From Acidimicrobiaceae bacterium (GTDB lineage Bacteria; Actinomycetota; Acidimicrobiia; Acidimicrobiales; Ilumatobacteraceae), in the NCBI GenBank assembly GCA_947486675.1, contig CANKUF010000038.1:1-6921 (forward strand): 6,921 bases of DNA. The letters are read 5' to 3'. The notes under the pieces are model-generated. The model had not been told where the DNA came from. It saw only the letters and a list, made by a program, of their open reading frames with translations, and did no database searches. How positions within the stretch are numbered: the stretch's first letter is position 1; each line of letters begins with the position of its first letter. Position numbers and translations under genes: made by a program. Below, piece by piece: positions 1 to 5,716 of the stretch.

Positions 1-519
1 CATGTGAATGAGGCCCGCTTTGCTGGCTGCGTACGGATATGTTTCCATTTCGTTGACAGATACACCATCGATGGACGCGATGTTGATGACTTTTGCCAAG
101 CGATCTTTTGACGATGCTGCGCGAAGTAGTGGAGCCAGTGCCTGGGTGAGGAAGAACGGAGTTTTCATGTTGAGGTCTACCGTTTTGTCCCAACCGCTTT
201 CAGGGAACTCGTCAAATTCTGCACCCCAAGCAGCACCTGCGTTGTTTACCAAAATGTCAAGCTTTGACTCGCGCTTGGAGATTTCGGCAACAAGTGAAGC
301 AATTCCTTCTTGTGTCGACACATCTCCAGGAATAGAGATGCATTCGCCATACATAGACAATTCTTTGGCTGCGGCGTCACACTGTGCACCCTTGCGTGCA
401 GTGATGTACACGCGCGAACAACCATGTTCGAGGAACCCTTGCACGATCATCGCACCAATTCCACGTGATCCACCAGTAACGAGAGCAACTTTGCCATTTA
501 ACGAGAAGATGTCTTTCAT
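1..519 (-). CDS. SDR family oxidoreductase, RhlG-like (partial, C-terminus beyond left edge)
   Basis: NAD(P)-dependent short-chain dehydrogenase/reductase, a cytosolic Rossmann-fold enzyme that interconverts a carbonyl and an alcohol. I translated the minus strand from the ATG at 519; the frame is open for exactly 173 codons to base 1. Visible motifs are the cofactor-binding TGGSRGIG at residues 15-22, the NNAG motif at 92-95, the active-site Ser149 in VINIASIDG, and the Tyr163/Lys167 pair in YPYAASKAG. The VIN-I-x-SIDG...ETY-x-Y-x-ASK arrangement resembles the RhlG-type branch of SDRs rather than typical FabG. About 80 C-terminal residues, including the substrate-specificity region, lie outside the window, so the substrate cannot be named. 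It is transcribed divergently from the MFS gene starting at 543, with only 23 bp between start codons. The start is supported by the full-length Rossmann N-terminus and by a TAGTCT -10 seven bases upstream. Confidence 0.93.
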   Translation of the reverse strand, partial: MKDIFSLNGKVALVTGGSRGIGAMIVQGFLEHGCSRVYITARKGAQCDAAAKELSMYGECISIPGDVSTQEGIASLVAEISKRESKLDILVNNAGAAWGAEFDEFPESGWDKTVDLNMKTPFFLTQALAPLLRAASSKDRLAKVINIASIDGVSVNEMETYPYAASKAGLIHM

Positions 520-526
520 GCGAACA

Positions 527-532
527 AGACTA
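527..532 (-). promoter_or_regulatory. Putative -10 box (TAGTCT) for the SDR gene, leaderless
   Basis: On the minus strand TAGTCT is followed by 7 nt (TGTTCGC) and then the ATG at 519, so transcription would begin at or beside the start codon. No Shine-Dalgarno sequence and no convincing -35 box are visible. The box shares two bases (531-532) with the plus-strand -10 of the MFS gene. The same hexamer and spacing occur before the oxygenase at 4857. Confidence 0.6.
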
Positions 533-536
533 GGGT
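531..536 (+). promoter_or_regulatory. Putative -10 box (TAGGGT) for the TetA-like MFS gene, leaderless
   Basis: TAGGGT is followed by 6 nt (CTTTCA) and then the ATG at 543, matching the TANNNT-N6/7-start layout of leaderless actinobacterial genes. The upstream DNA is already SDR coding sequence on the other strand, and no clear -35 is seen. It overlaps the opposing -10 by two bases, so the two promoters probably cannot be opened at once. Confidence 0.6.
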
Positions 537-542
537 CTTTCA

Positions 543-1838
543 ATGCGCAAGAACCCAATGTTGGCAATATTCACCACGGTCTTCATTGACCTCTTGGGGT
601 TCGGAATCTTGATTCCTGTGTTCCCACTACTCATTACCGATGGTCCATTCCGAGTGACACCAGAGGGCTGGTCTTTCACACAAGGGATGATCATGCTCGG
701 TTGGTTGCAGGCCATTTACCCGTTCTGCATGTTTATTGCTGCTCCAATTTTGGGTCAGTTATCTGACCGCCACGGACGCCGTCCGGTTCTTGCACTTTCC
801 ATTTTCGGTACTGCGATTGGATACGTTCTCTTTGCAATTGGCATTAGCACCGGCAACTTGCCGTTGTTGTTTGCAGCCCGCGGGCTCGATGGTTTGACCG
901 GTGGAAACCTTGCGGTTGCACAGGCCGCAATTGGTGACATCAGTACACACGAAAACCGCGCCAAGAACTTTGGATACATGGGAGCCGCCTTTGGGATGGG
1001 CTTCATCGTCGGGCCGTATTTGGGTGGAAAGTTAAGTTCGCCGAGTGTCAGCTTCTACGGTCTGTTTGATACCCCACATTGGTTTGGTGCAACAACCCCA
1101 TTTTGGTTTGCCGCAGTTCTTGCATTGTTGAACTGCACTGCTGTTCTCACTACCTTCCCTGAAACCATCAAAGAAAAATTCCATGGTGGCAAGATCAGGG
1201 TCGGTCAGTCGTTAAACAATGTGGTCAATGGTTTCAAGTCAGATCGATTGCGTGTAATTCTCATTTCGAGTTTCTTGTTCAGCGCAGGATTTACATTCTT
1301 CACCACGTTCTTTGGTGTGTACTTGCGCAACAAGTTCAGTTTCAGTTCGTCAAAGATTGGTGACTATTTCGCAATCGTTGGTTTATGCATTGCGCTTTCG
1401 CAGGGGCTTGTTGTTGGGCGGGTGGCAAAAAAACTTGTGGACTTCAAGGTGCTGAAGTTCTCTATGTTCGGAACTGGCGCAATGATGTTGATCTATTTCC
1501 TCACGCCGACATCAAGTTCGATGTATCTGTATATGGTCATTCCATTCTTTGCAACATTTAACGGTCTGTGCATGGCGAATACGTCAAGTCTTATTAGCCG
1601 CTCTGCGGAAATGGGCAAGCAAGGTGAAGCCATGGGCATCTATGCCAGCGTGTCCAGCCTTTCGCAGGTGCCCGCTGCAGTACTGGTTGGCTACATCACT
1701 ACGTCAATCACATCGAGCCAACCGCTTATAGTTGCTTCTATGTGCATTGGACTTGCAGGACTGTCATTTGTGTTGCTGTTCAAACCGAAATATGTGTCGG
1801 GTGTCGTAGGCGCCGCTGACGGAATGCCGGTGCACTGA
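543..1838 (+). CDS. TetA-like MFS drug/metabolite exporter (DHA1-type, 12 TM)
   Basis: Integral membrane transporter of the major facilitator superfamily, probably a proton-coupled exporter. At 431 aa it is close to the usual 400-430 for the TCR/Tet branch. The N-terminus TTVFIDLLGFGILIPVFPLL (residues 11-30) places Asp16 where TetA has its membrane Asp in TM1. MFS motif A follows TM2 as GQLSDRHGRRPVL at 71-83. A TetA-like TM4 segment, ARGLDGLTGGNLAVAQAAIGDIS, covers 112-134, and a motif-C-like glycine-rich TM5 lies near 144-162. A hydrophilic central loop (about 206-235) separates the two six-helix halves. The 543 start is supported by the -10 at 531-536; an in-frame ATG at 558 would cut into the N-terminal tail without gaining a ribosome site. 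It overlaps the downstream DUF385 gene by one base. Substrate is unknown; tetracycline resistance should not be assumed, and no TetR-type regulator is visible. Confidence 0.92.
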   Translation: MRKNPMLAIFTTVFIDLLGFGILIPVFPLLITDGPFRVTPEGWSFTQGMIMLGWLQAIYPFCMFIAAPILGQLSDRHGRRPVLALSIFGTAIGYVLFAIGISTGNLPLLFAARGLDGLTGGNLAVAQAAIGDISTHENRAKNFGYMGAAFGMGFIVGPYLGGKLSSPSVSFYGLFDTPHWFGATTPFWFAAVLALLNCTAVLTTFPETIKEKFHGGKIRVGQSLNNVVNGFKSDRLRVILISSFLFSAGFTFFTTFFGVYLRNKFSFSSSKIGDYFAIVGLCIALSQGLVVGRVAKKLVDFKVLKFSMFGTGAMMLIYFLTPTSSSMYLYMVIPFFATFNGLCMANTSSLISRSAEMGKQGEAMGIYASVSSLSQVPAAVLVGYITTSITSSQPLIVASMCIGLAGLSFVLLFKPKYVSGVVGAADGMPVH

Positions 1839-2260
1839 TGCCAAGCAACTTCGCACTCAAGTCCATGAACGGAATTCACCGTTTAATCCTTGCCGTTACA
1901 CGTGGCAAAGCGGGTTGGACTGCAGGCAATATGCCCGTGCTCGAACTGACCACTATTGGTCGTAAAAGCGGCAAACCTCGTAGCTGCATGTTGACTTCAC
2001 CAATTCAAGAAGGTGAATCCATTGTGATCGTTGCTTCGCGCGGCGGAGACGACTTTCATCCTGCGTGGTATTTGAACTTGGTCGACAACCCACAGGTACA
2101 GGTGCGCTACAAAGGTGGCCCTAACAAAATGATGACCGCTCGTACCGCAACTACAGAAGAACGTGCACGCATGTGGCCAATTGTGGAGCAGCAGTACAAG
2201 GGGTATGCCGGGTATCAGCAACGCACCGACCGCGAAATCCCTCTTATCATCCTCAACTAA
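1838..2260 (+). CDS. DUF385/Ddn-type F420-dependent nitroreductase-family protein
   Basis: Small (140 aa) split-barrel protein of the deazaflavin-dependent nitroreductase family (PF04075), whose studied members use reduced F420 to reduce quinones, nitroaromatics or other acceptors. Diagnostic stretches are MPVLELTTIGRKSGKPRS at residues 32-49, the cofactor-phosphate region of the family, and GGDDFHPAWYLNLVDNPQVQV at 69-89. The length is typical and there is no signal peptide. The start ATG shares its A with the upstream stop (TGATG, 1836-1840), so translation is probably coupled to the MFS exporter and both should be on one mRNA; no separate -10 or good Shine-Dalgarno site is seen. The pairing suggests that reduction and export act on the same compound or stress, which is inference. 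Presence of the family implies, but does not prove, that the organism makes F420. The acceptor substrate cannot be told. Confidence 0.88.
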   Translation: MPSNFALKSMNGIHRLILAVTRGKAGWTAGNMPVLELTTIGRKSGKPRSCMLTSPIQEGESIVIVASRGGDDFHPAWYLNLVDNPQVQVRYKGGPNKMMTARTATTEERARMWPIVEQQYKGYAGYQQRTDREIPLIILN

Positions 2261-2281
2261 GACCTCGTAAACCTTCGGGGG

Positions 2282-2287
2282 TATCGT
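2282..2287 (+). promoter_or_regulatory. Putative -10 box (TATCGT) for the acyl-CoA dehydrogenase gene, leaderless
   Basis: TATCGT is followed by 6 nt (GGGGGC) and then the ATG at 2294. It lies in the 33-bp gap after the DUF385 stop codon and indicates that the dehydrogenase can be transcribed on its own. The G-run directly before the ATG is too close to act as a normal Shine-Dalgarno site. No clear -35 is visible. Confidence 0.55.
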
Positions 2288-2293
2288 GGGGGC

Positions 2294-3616
2294 ATGCCAG
2301 CACCCGGAATGTATTCAGGAATTACCACTGACGATGCAATGAACTTGGCCATGTCGGCTAAAGCAGTTCCGTTGTATAACGCGGTCAAAGAATTTATTGC
2401 CAACGAAGTTGAGCCAGTGACCGAGAAATATTTCGCACTTGGCGAAGGAAGGCCAGATCGCTGGCAATACGGCGAAGGCCAACTTGAGTTGCTAGATGAA
2501 TTGAAGCGCAAAGCGAGAGCAAAGGGTTTGTGGAACTTCTTCCTGCCAAACTCCGAAACCGGAGAAGGCCTTTCAAACCTGGACTATGCATACATTGCTG
2601 TAGAACTTGGCAAGAACCCAATTGCATCCGAAGCAATGAACTGCAGTGCACCAGACACCGGCAACATGGAAGTGTTGGAGCGCGTTGGTACACCAGAGCA
2701 AAAAGAGAAGTGGTTGAAGCCACTACTTGCTGGAGAAATTCGCTCGGCATATGCAATGACCGAACCAGACGTGGCATCGTCTGATGCAAAGAATTTGGAA
2801 TGCCGTGCAGAACTTGACGGCGACGAGTGGCTCATCAACGGCGAGAAGTACTACATCTCTGGTGCAGGCGACCCACGTTGCAAGATCATGATTTGCATGT
2901 TGCTCACCAGCCCAGATGCGCCGCCGCACAAGCGCCATTCGCAAATTTTGGTACCAATGGATACACCTGGCGTAAAAATACTTGGCCCAATGGAAGTGTT
3001 CGGCGAAGACGATGCACCGCATGGTCACATGCACTTGCGTTTCACCGACGTTCGCGTGCCTGCCTCAAACATGTTGTTGGGTGAAGGCCGCGGGTTCGAG
3101 ATTTCGCAAGTTCGTTTAGGACCAGGACGCATTCACCACTGCATGCGTTCAATTGGAGCAGGTGAACGAGCACTCGAACTGATGATTCGTCGCGGACTTT
3201 CACGCGAAGCATTTGGTAAGCCAATTGCACGTTTGGGCAAGAACACGGAAACCATTGCCAAAGCTCGTATTGAAATTGAAGCGATGCGCCTCATGGTTCT
3301 TCGCGCAGCCAAGGCCATGGACACATTGGGTAACGCAGAAGCCCGTGTGTGGGTAAGCGCAGTGAAGGCAATGGTTCCTGAGCGCGTATGCAAGATCATT
3401 GACGAAGCCATTCAAGTGTTTGGTGCCACGGGTATTTCCCAGTGGACACCACTCGCTCGTTTGTACGCAGGTCAGCGCACATTGCGTTTAGCCGACGGAC
3501 CAGACGAAGTGCACTGGCACGTAGTTGGTCGCGCCGAAATCAATCGTTATGAAGATGACAAATCTCCAGTAACGACATATGAGCGAAATGGCGGGATGTT
3601 CTCAGGCCCAGCCTGA
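2294..3616 (+). CDS. Acyl-CoA dehydrogenase family protein, ACAD10/11-like
   Basis: Cytosolic FAD flavoprotein of the acyl-CoA dehydrogenase superfamily, 440 aa against the usual 380-420, with a somewhat extended N-terminus and tail. The all-alpha N-terminal domain spans roughly 20-150. The flavin/substrate signature AMTEPDVASSDA is at 154-165, the beta-barrel runs from about 166 to 275, and the C-terminal helical domain carries GRIHHCMRSIGAGERAL (278-294), AFGKP (306-310) and IQVFGATG (373-380). ADGPDEVH at 400-407 occupies the place of the YEGT-type catalytic loop in classical members, putting Asp401 where the catalytic Glu normally lies. TEP-VASSDA, GRIHHCMR and ADGPDEVH together are characteristic of the ACAD10/ACAD11 branch, which includes enzymes of 4-hydroxyacyl-CoA breakdown such as LvaC of levulinate catabolism. 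No kinase domain is fused and no kinase gene is in view. The start is set by the -10 at 2282-2287; an in-frame ATG at 2339 is the alternative. True substrate unknown. Confidence 0.92.
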   Translation: MPAPGMYSGITTDDAMNLAMSAKAVPLYNAVKEFIANEVEPVTEKYFALGEGRPDRWQYGEGQLELLDELKRKARAKGLWNFFLPNSETGEGLSNLDYAYIAVELGKNPIASEAMNCSAPDTGNMEVLERVGTPEQKEKWLKPLLAGEIRSAYAMTEPDVASSDAKNLECRAELDGDEWLINGEKYYISGAGDPRCKIMICMLLTSPDAPPHKRHSQILVPMDTPGVKILGPMEVFGEDDAPHGHMHLRFTDVRVPASNMLLGEGRGFEISQVRLGPGRIHHCMRSIGAGERALELMIRRGLSREAFGKPIARLGKNTETIAKARIEIEAMRLMVLRAAKAMDTLGNAEARVWVSAVKAMVPERVCKIIDEAIQVFGATGISQWTPLARLYAGQRTLRLADGPDEVHWHVVGRAEINRYEDDKSPVTTYERNGGMFSGPA

Positions 3617-4786
3617 TTAGGCAGTAGTAAGGGTTGGCTTTTGCAGCCATTTTTTGCCAACCAGGAAGCAACCAAGCGAAACGAGTATTGCCATTGCAAC
3701 GCCCGTTGCTGTGAATGCAAACTTTTGGCCAAAGTGTTCGTACATGGTGCCCGCAGACATTGCTGCAATTCCACCCATCAACGTTTGCATTCCACCTAAT
3801 AATCCAGATGCTCCCGCTTGTCGTTCTGGCGGCGTTGCTTGAGCAACGGCAACACCAATTCCGGTGACGGTAAGTGAATCGAGAATGGATTGAGTGAGTC
3901 CAACGCTGAGCATGAGATACGGCATGGTCATAAACCCATACGAGGTCATATACAAAGCACCAAGCGCTAAACCGAATGCGCTTACACGAAGAGGGCCATG
4001 CTTTTGTGCGATTCTTCCACCGAGTGCGCCAAAGAAGATCCACGGCAACCCGAACAAAGCAACACCAGCGTTACCTATCCAATGCGGAGCCTTCAAGTCA
4101 TCCATCATGATGACCCACAACGAGTCGTACACGCCGATCATCACGTACAGCGCGACGCCAACAAGGATGGACCCGAGCACTGCGCGATTTTTCAACAAGT
4201 CAATTGCAAAGCGTTCTTCTGTGCGATCTTCAACAGCAGTTTCGGTGATATTGAGACGAGCAATGATGGCGCCGGCGATGGTAATGAGCACTGCAATAAG
4301 AATGAATGGCGCAGCAAGATTGATGGAATCAACGGTGAGTGCCGCAATGACTGGACCAATTGCAAAACCACCAACTTCAATTGAAACACCTCGTCCAAGA
4401 TTGCCACCCATGTTTTCCGGGTCACTAACAATGACGATTCGCTTAATTGCAGGAATTGCAATTCCGGCTCCAACACCCATGACGAAACGTCCAAGCAAAA
4501 ACAGCGGCAGCGAAGATCCAAAAGCCATGATCAATGCTCCTGCAGCATTTGCCGCCATGCCAACGGTCATCAGCTTGCGGGCATGTCCTCGGTCGGCATA
4601 CGGGGCAATAGTGAGTTGAGCAATAAATGAAGTAAAAAAGCCGACCGCAATAATCATGCTGAGTCCGGTTTCTTGGATGCCGAATTCAGCACGCCAATCA
4701 TCGAGCATGGTGAACATGACGCCATACCCCGAGGCCAACACACCCATTGCAATTTGAAGCGTGAGGATTAATCGCTTCGTATGCAC
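3617..4786 (-). CDS. MFS transporter (GTG start)
   Basis: Integral membrane protein of the major facilitator superfamily, 389 aa, with about 12 predicted hydrophobic segments. The motif-A loop after TM2 is APYADRGHARKLM (61-73), a weakened version of the G-x-L-x-D-R-x-G consensus. RFVMGVGAGIAIPAIKRIV (100-118) fits TM4, and the glycine-rich VEVGG-type stretch with GP (about 136-150) fits motif C in TM5. A hydrophilic loop at about 180-200 divides the halves, and the tail ends KKWLQKPTLTTA. It resembles DHA1-type exporters, but the substrate is not recognisable. The start is GTG at 4786, chosen because a TAATGT -10 lies 6 nt upstream and the next ATG (codon 14) would remove half of TM1. The stop codon abuts that of the convergent acyl-CoA dehydrogenase. 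It is divergent from the oxygenase operon, so it may move that pathway's substrate or product (inference). Confidence 0.88.
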   Translation of the reverse strand: MHTKRLILTLQIAMGVLASGYGVMFTMLDDWRAEFGIQETGLSMIIAVGFFTSFIAQLTIAPYADRGHARKLMTVGMAANAAGALIMAFGSSLPLFLLGRFVMGVGAGIAIPAIKRIVIVSDPENMGGNLGRGVSIEVGGFAIGPVIAALTVDSINLAAPFILIAVLITIAGAIIARLNITETAVEDRTEERFAIDLLKNRAVLGSILVGVALYVMIGVYDSLWVIMMDDLKAPHWIGNAGVALFGLPWIFFGALGGRIAQKHGPLRVSAFGLALGALYMTSYGFMTMPYLMLSVGLTQSILDSLTVTGIGVAVAQATPPERQAGASGLLGGMQTLMGGIAAMSAGTMYEHFGQKFAFTATGVAMAILVSLGCFLVGKKWLQKPTLTTA

Positions 4787-4792
4787 TGTGCC

Positions 4793-4798
4793 ACATTA
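4793..4798 (-). promoter_or_regulatory. Putative -10 box (TAATGT) for the second MFS gene, leaderless
   Basis: On the minus strand TAATGT is followed by 6 nt (GGCACA) and then the GTG start at 4786. This supports the GTG as the true start even though it is a non-ATG codon. No Shine-Dalgarno site or convincing -35 is present in the 70-bp divergent gap. Confidence 0.55.
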
Positions 4799-4843
4799 CT
4801 GAATAGAGGCATGACATGAGTGGCGACAGCATCTGAACACCCG

Positions 4844-4849
4844 TAGTCT
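4844..4849 (+). promoter_or_regulatory. Putative -10 box (TAGTCT) for the oxygenase/aldehyde dehydrogenase operon, leaderless
   Basis: TAGTCT is followed by 7 nt (GAGAGAT) and then the ATG at 4857. Both hexamer and spacing are identical to the SDR promoter at 527-532. The GAGAG just before the ATG is too close to serve as a standard ribosome site. About 45 bp separate it from the opposing -10, leaving room for a regulator site that I cannot identify. Confidence 0.58.
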
Positions 4850-4856
4850 GAGAGAT

Positions 4857-5708
4857 ATGGACGTCGCAGTAGTCGACTACACATCGCCAGATGCACCGAA
4901 GCTATTCACCAAGTCGCTTCGCGAAACAGGCTTTGCTGTACTGATTAATCACCCCATTCCGTACGACATTGTTTTGCGTCTACAAAGCGAGTGGCACGAC
5001 TTTTTCCGTTCAGAACGTAAATGGAATTATTTGCCAAGTGAAACAGAACAAGATGGTTATCGACCTCTTGAAGAAGCGGAAACTGCAGTTGGCGCAGAGG
5101 TGAAAGATATTAAGGAGTATTACCACTGGTATCCGTGGGGTCGACAACCAGAACACGAGTCGGCGAGTGCCGCAGCCGTTTACCAAGCTGGTTGGACGCT
5201 TGCAGCAGAGCTGCTTACATGGGTCGAGGCAAACACACCTGAGGAAATTTCGAAGAACTTTTCAATGCCACTTTCACAAATGATTGAAGGCACGCGGCGC
5301 ACGTTGCTGCGAATTTTGCATTACCCGCCATTGCGTGGCGACGAGCCTGCAGATGCGGTGCGCGCTGCTGCTCACGAAGACATCAACATGATCACGGTGT
5401 TGCCGGCTTCAAATGAGCCTGGTTTGCAAGTGCGTGACCTGAATGGGAATTGGCACGACGTACCATGCGACCCGGGCAGCGTGGCCATTAATGCGGGTGA
5501 CATGTTGGACTATGTAACGAATGGGTACTACCCAAGCACTACACACCGAGTGAATAACCCCGTTGGCGAAGCCGCCAAGCGTGCGCGCATTTCAACTCCG
5601 TTGTTCTTGCACCCAGCAGATGACGTGCTGATTGCCGAAAACAAAACGGCTTTTGAGTTTTTGCGCGATCGAATTAAGCAAATCTCTGGCGTTGAACTTC
5701 AGAAATAG
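4857..5708 (+). CDS. 2-oxoglutarate/Fe(II)-dependent oxygenase, isopenicillin N synthase family
   Basis: Soluble non-haem iron oxygenase of the double-stranded beta-helix fold, 283 aa, slightly short of the usual 300-350 for the family. The N-terminal DIOX_N-like segment (about 1-100) has the typical opening VVDYTS...LRETGFAVLINHPIP. The C-terminal catalytic barrel holds the iron triad His173-x-Asp175 in AAHEDINMITVL and His230 in TTHRVNNP. Arg244-x-Ser246 in RARIS is the usual 2-oxoglutarate carboxylate-binding pair. GLQVRDLNGNWHDVPCDPGSVAINAGDML (189-217) is the classic core of the plant and bacterial IPNS-like dioxygenases. All catalytic residues are intact. The start is supported by the -10 at 4844-4849. 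The aldehyde dehydrogenase begins 8 nt after the stop, so the oxygenase product probably leads to an aldehyde. Substrate unknown: ethylene-forming enzyme, a gibberellin-oxidase-like role or beta-lactam synthesis cannot be claimed from this sequence. Confidence 0.92.
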   Translation: MDVAVVDYTSPDAPKLFTKSLRETGFAVLINHPIPYDIVLRLQSEWHDFFRSERKWNYLPSETEQDGYRPLEEAETAVGAEVKDIKEYYHWYPWGRQPEHESASAAAVYQAGWTLAAELLTWVEANTPEEISKNFSMPLSQMIEGTRRTLLRILHYPPLRGDEPADAVRAAAHEDINMITVLPASNEPGLQVRDLNGNWHDVPCDPGSVAINAGDMLDYVTNGYYPSTTHRVNNPVGEAAKRARISTPLFLHPADDVLIAENKTAFEFLRDRIKQISGVELQK

Positions 5709-5711
5709 GAG
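5707..5711 (+). promoter_or_regulatory. Shine-Dalgarno site (AGGAG) for the aldehyde dehydrogenase gene
   Basis: AGGAG lies 5 nt before the ATG at 5717 and overlaps the last two bases of the oxygenase TAG stop codon. It is the only strong ribosome-binding site in the window and fixes the start of the second operon gene, in contrast to the leaderless first genes. Confidence 0.8.
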
Positions 5712-5716
5712 CAAAC

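Noticed and set aside
8..589. 193-aa plus-strand open frame at the left edge
   Set aside because: It lies antisense to the SDR gene, whose protein has all family motifs. The plus-strand product has no recognisable motif and would overrun the MFS start.
543..1838. Calling the first MFS gene tetA (tetracycline resistance)
   Set aside because: The similarity is at family level. No tetR-type partner is visible, and many TetA-like proteins export other compounds.
2270..2281. CCTTCGGG hairpin with a UUCG-like loop after the DUF385 gene
   Set aside because: Only two G-C pairs close the loop and no T-run follows, so it is not a convincing terminator.
3611..3622. GCCT-GATT-AGGC hairpin as a bidirectional terminator
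   Set aside because: The stem is only 4 bp with no T-run on either side, so it is too weak to call a terminator.
3540..4043. 167-aa minus-strand open frame across the convergent junction
   Set aside because: It is Trp-, Arg- and Cys-rich, without motifs, and overlaps two well-supported genes in other frames.
3894..4619. 241-aa plus-strand open frame rich in Pro, Ser, Thr and Met
   Set aside because: It is fully antisense to the second MFS gene; the odd composition is what the complement of membrane-protein codons gives. No ribosome site or -10 was found at its start.
4810..4818. CATG-A-CATG small palindrome in the divergent gap as an operator
   Set aside because: The four-base arms do not extend, there is no second copy nearby, and no regulator gene is in view; chance is likely.
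4857..5708. Naming the oxygenase isopenicillin N synthase or ethylene-forming enzyme
   Set aside because: The fold and iron/2OG residues are shared by a very wide family. The RxS pair argues for a 2OG user rather than true IPNS, and no beta-lactam genes are present.
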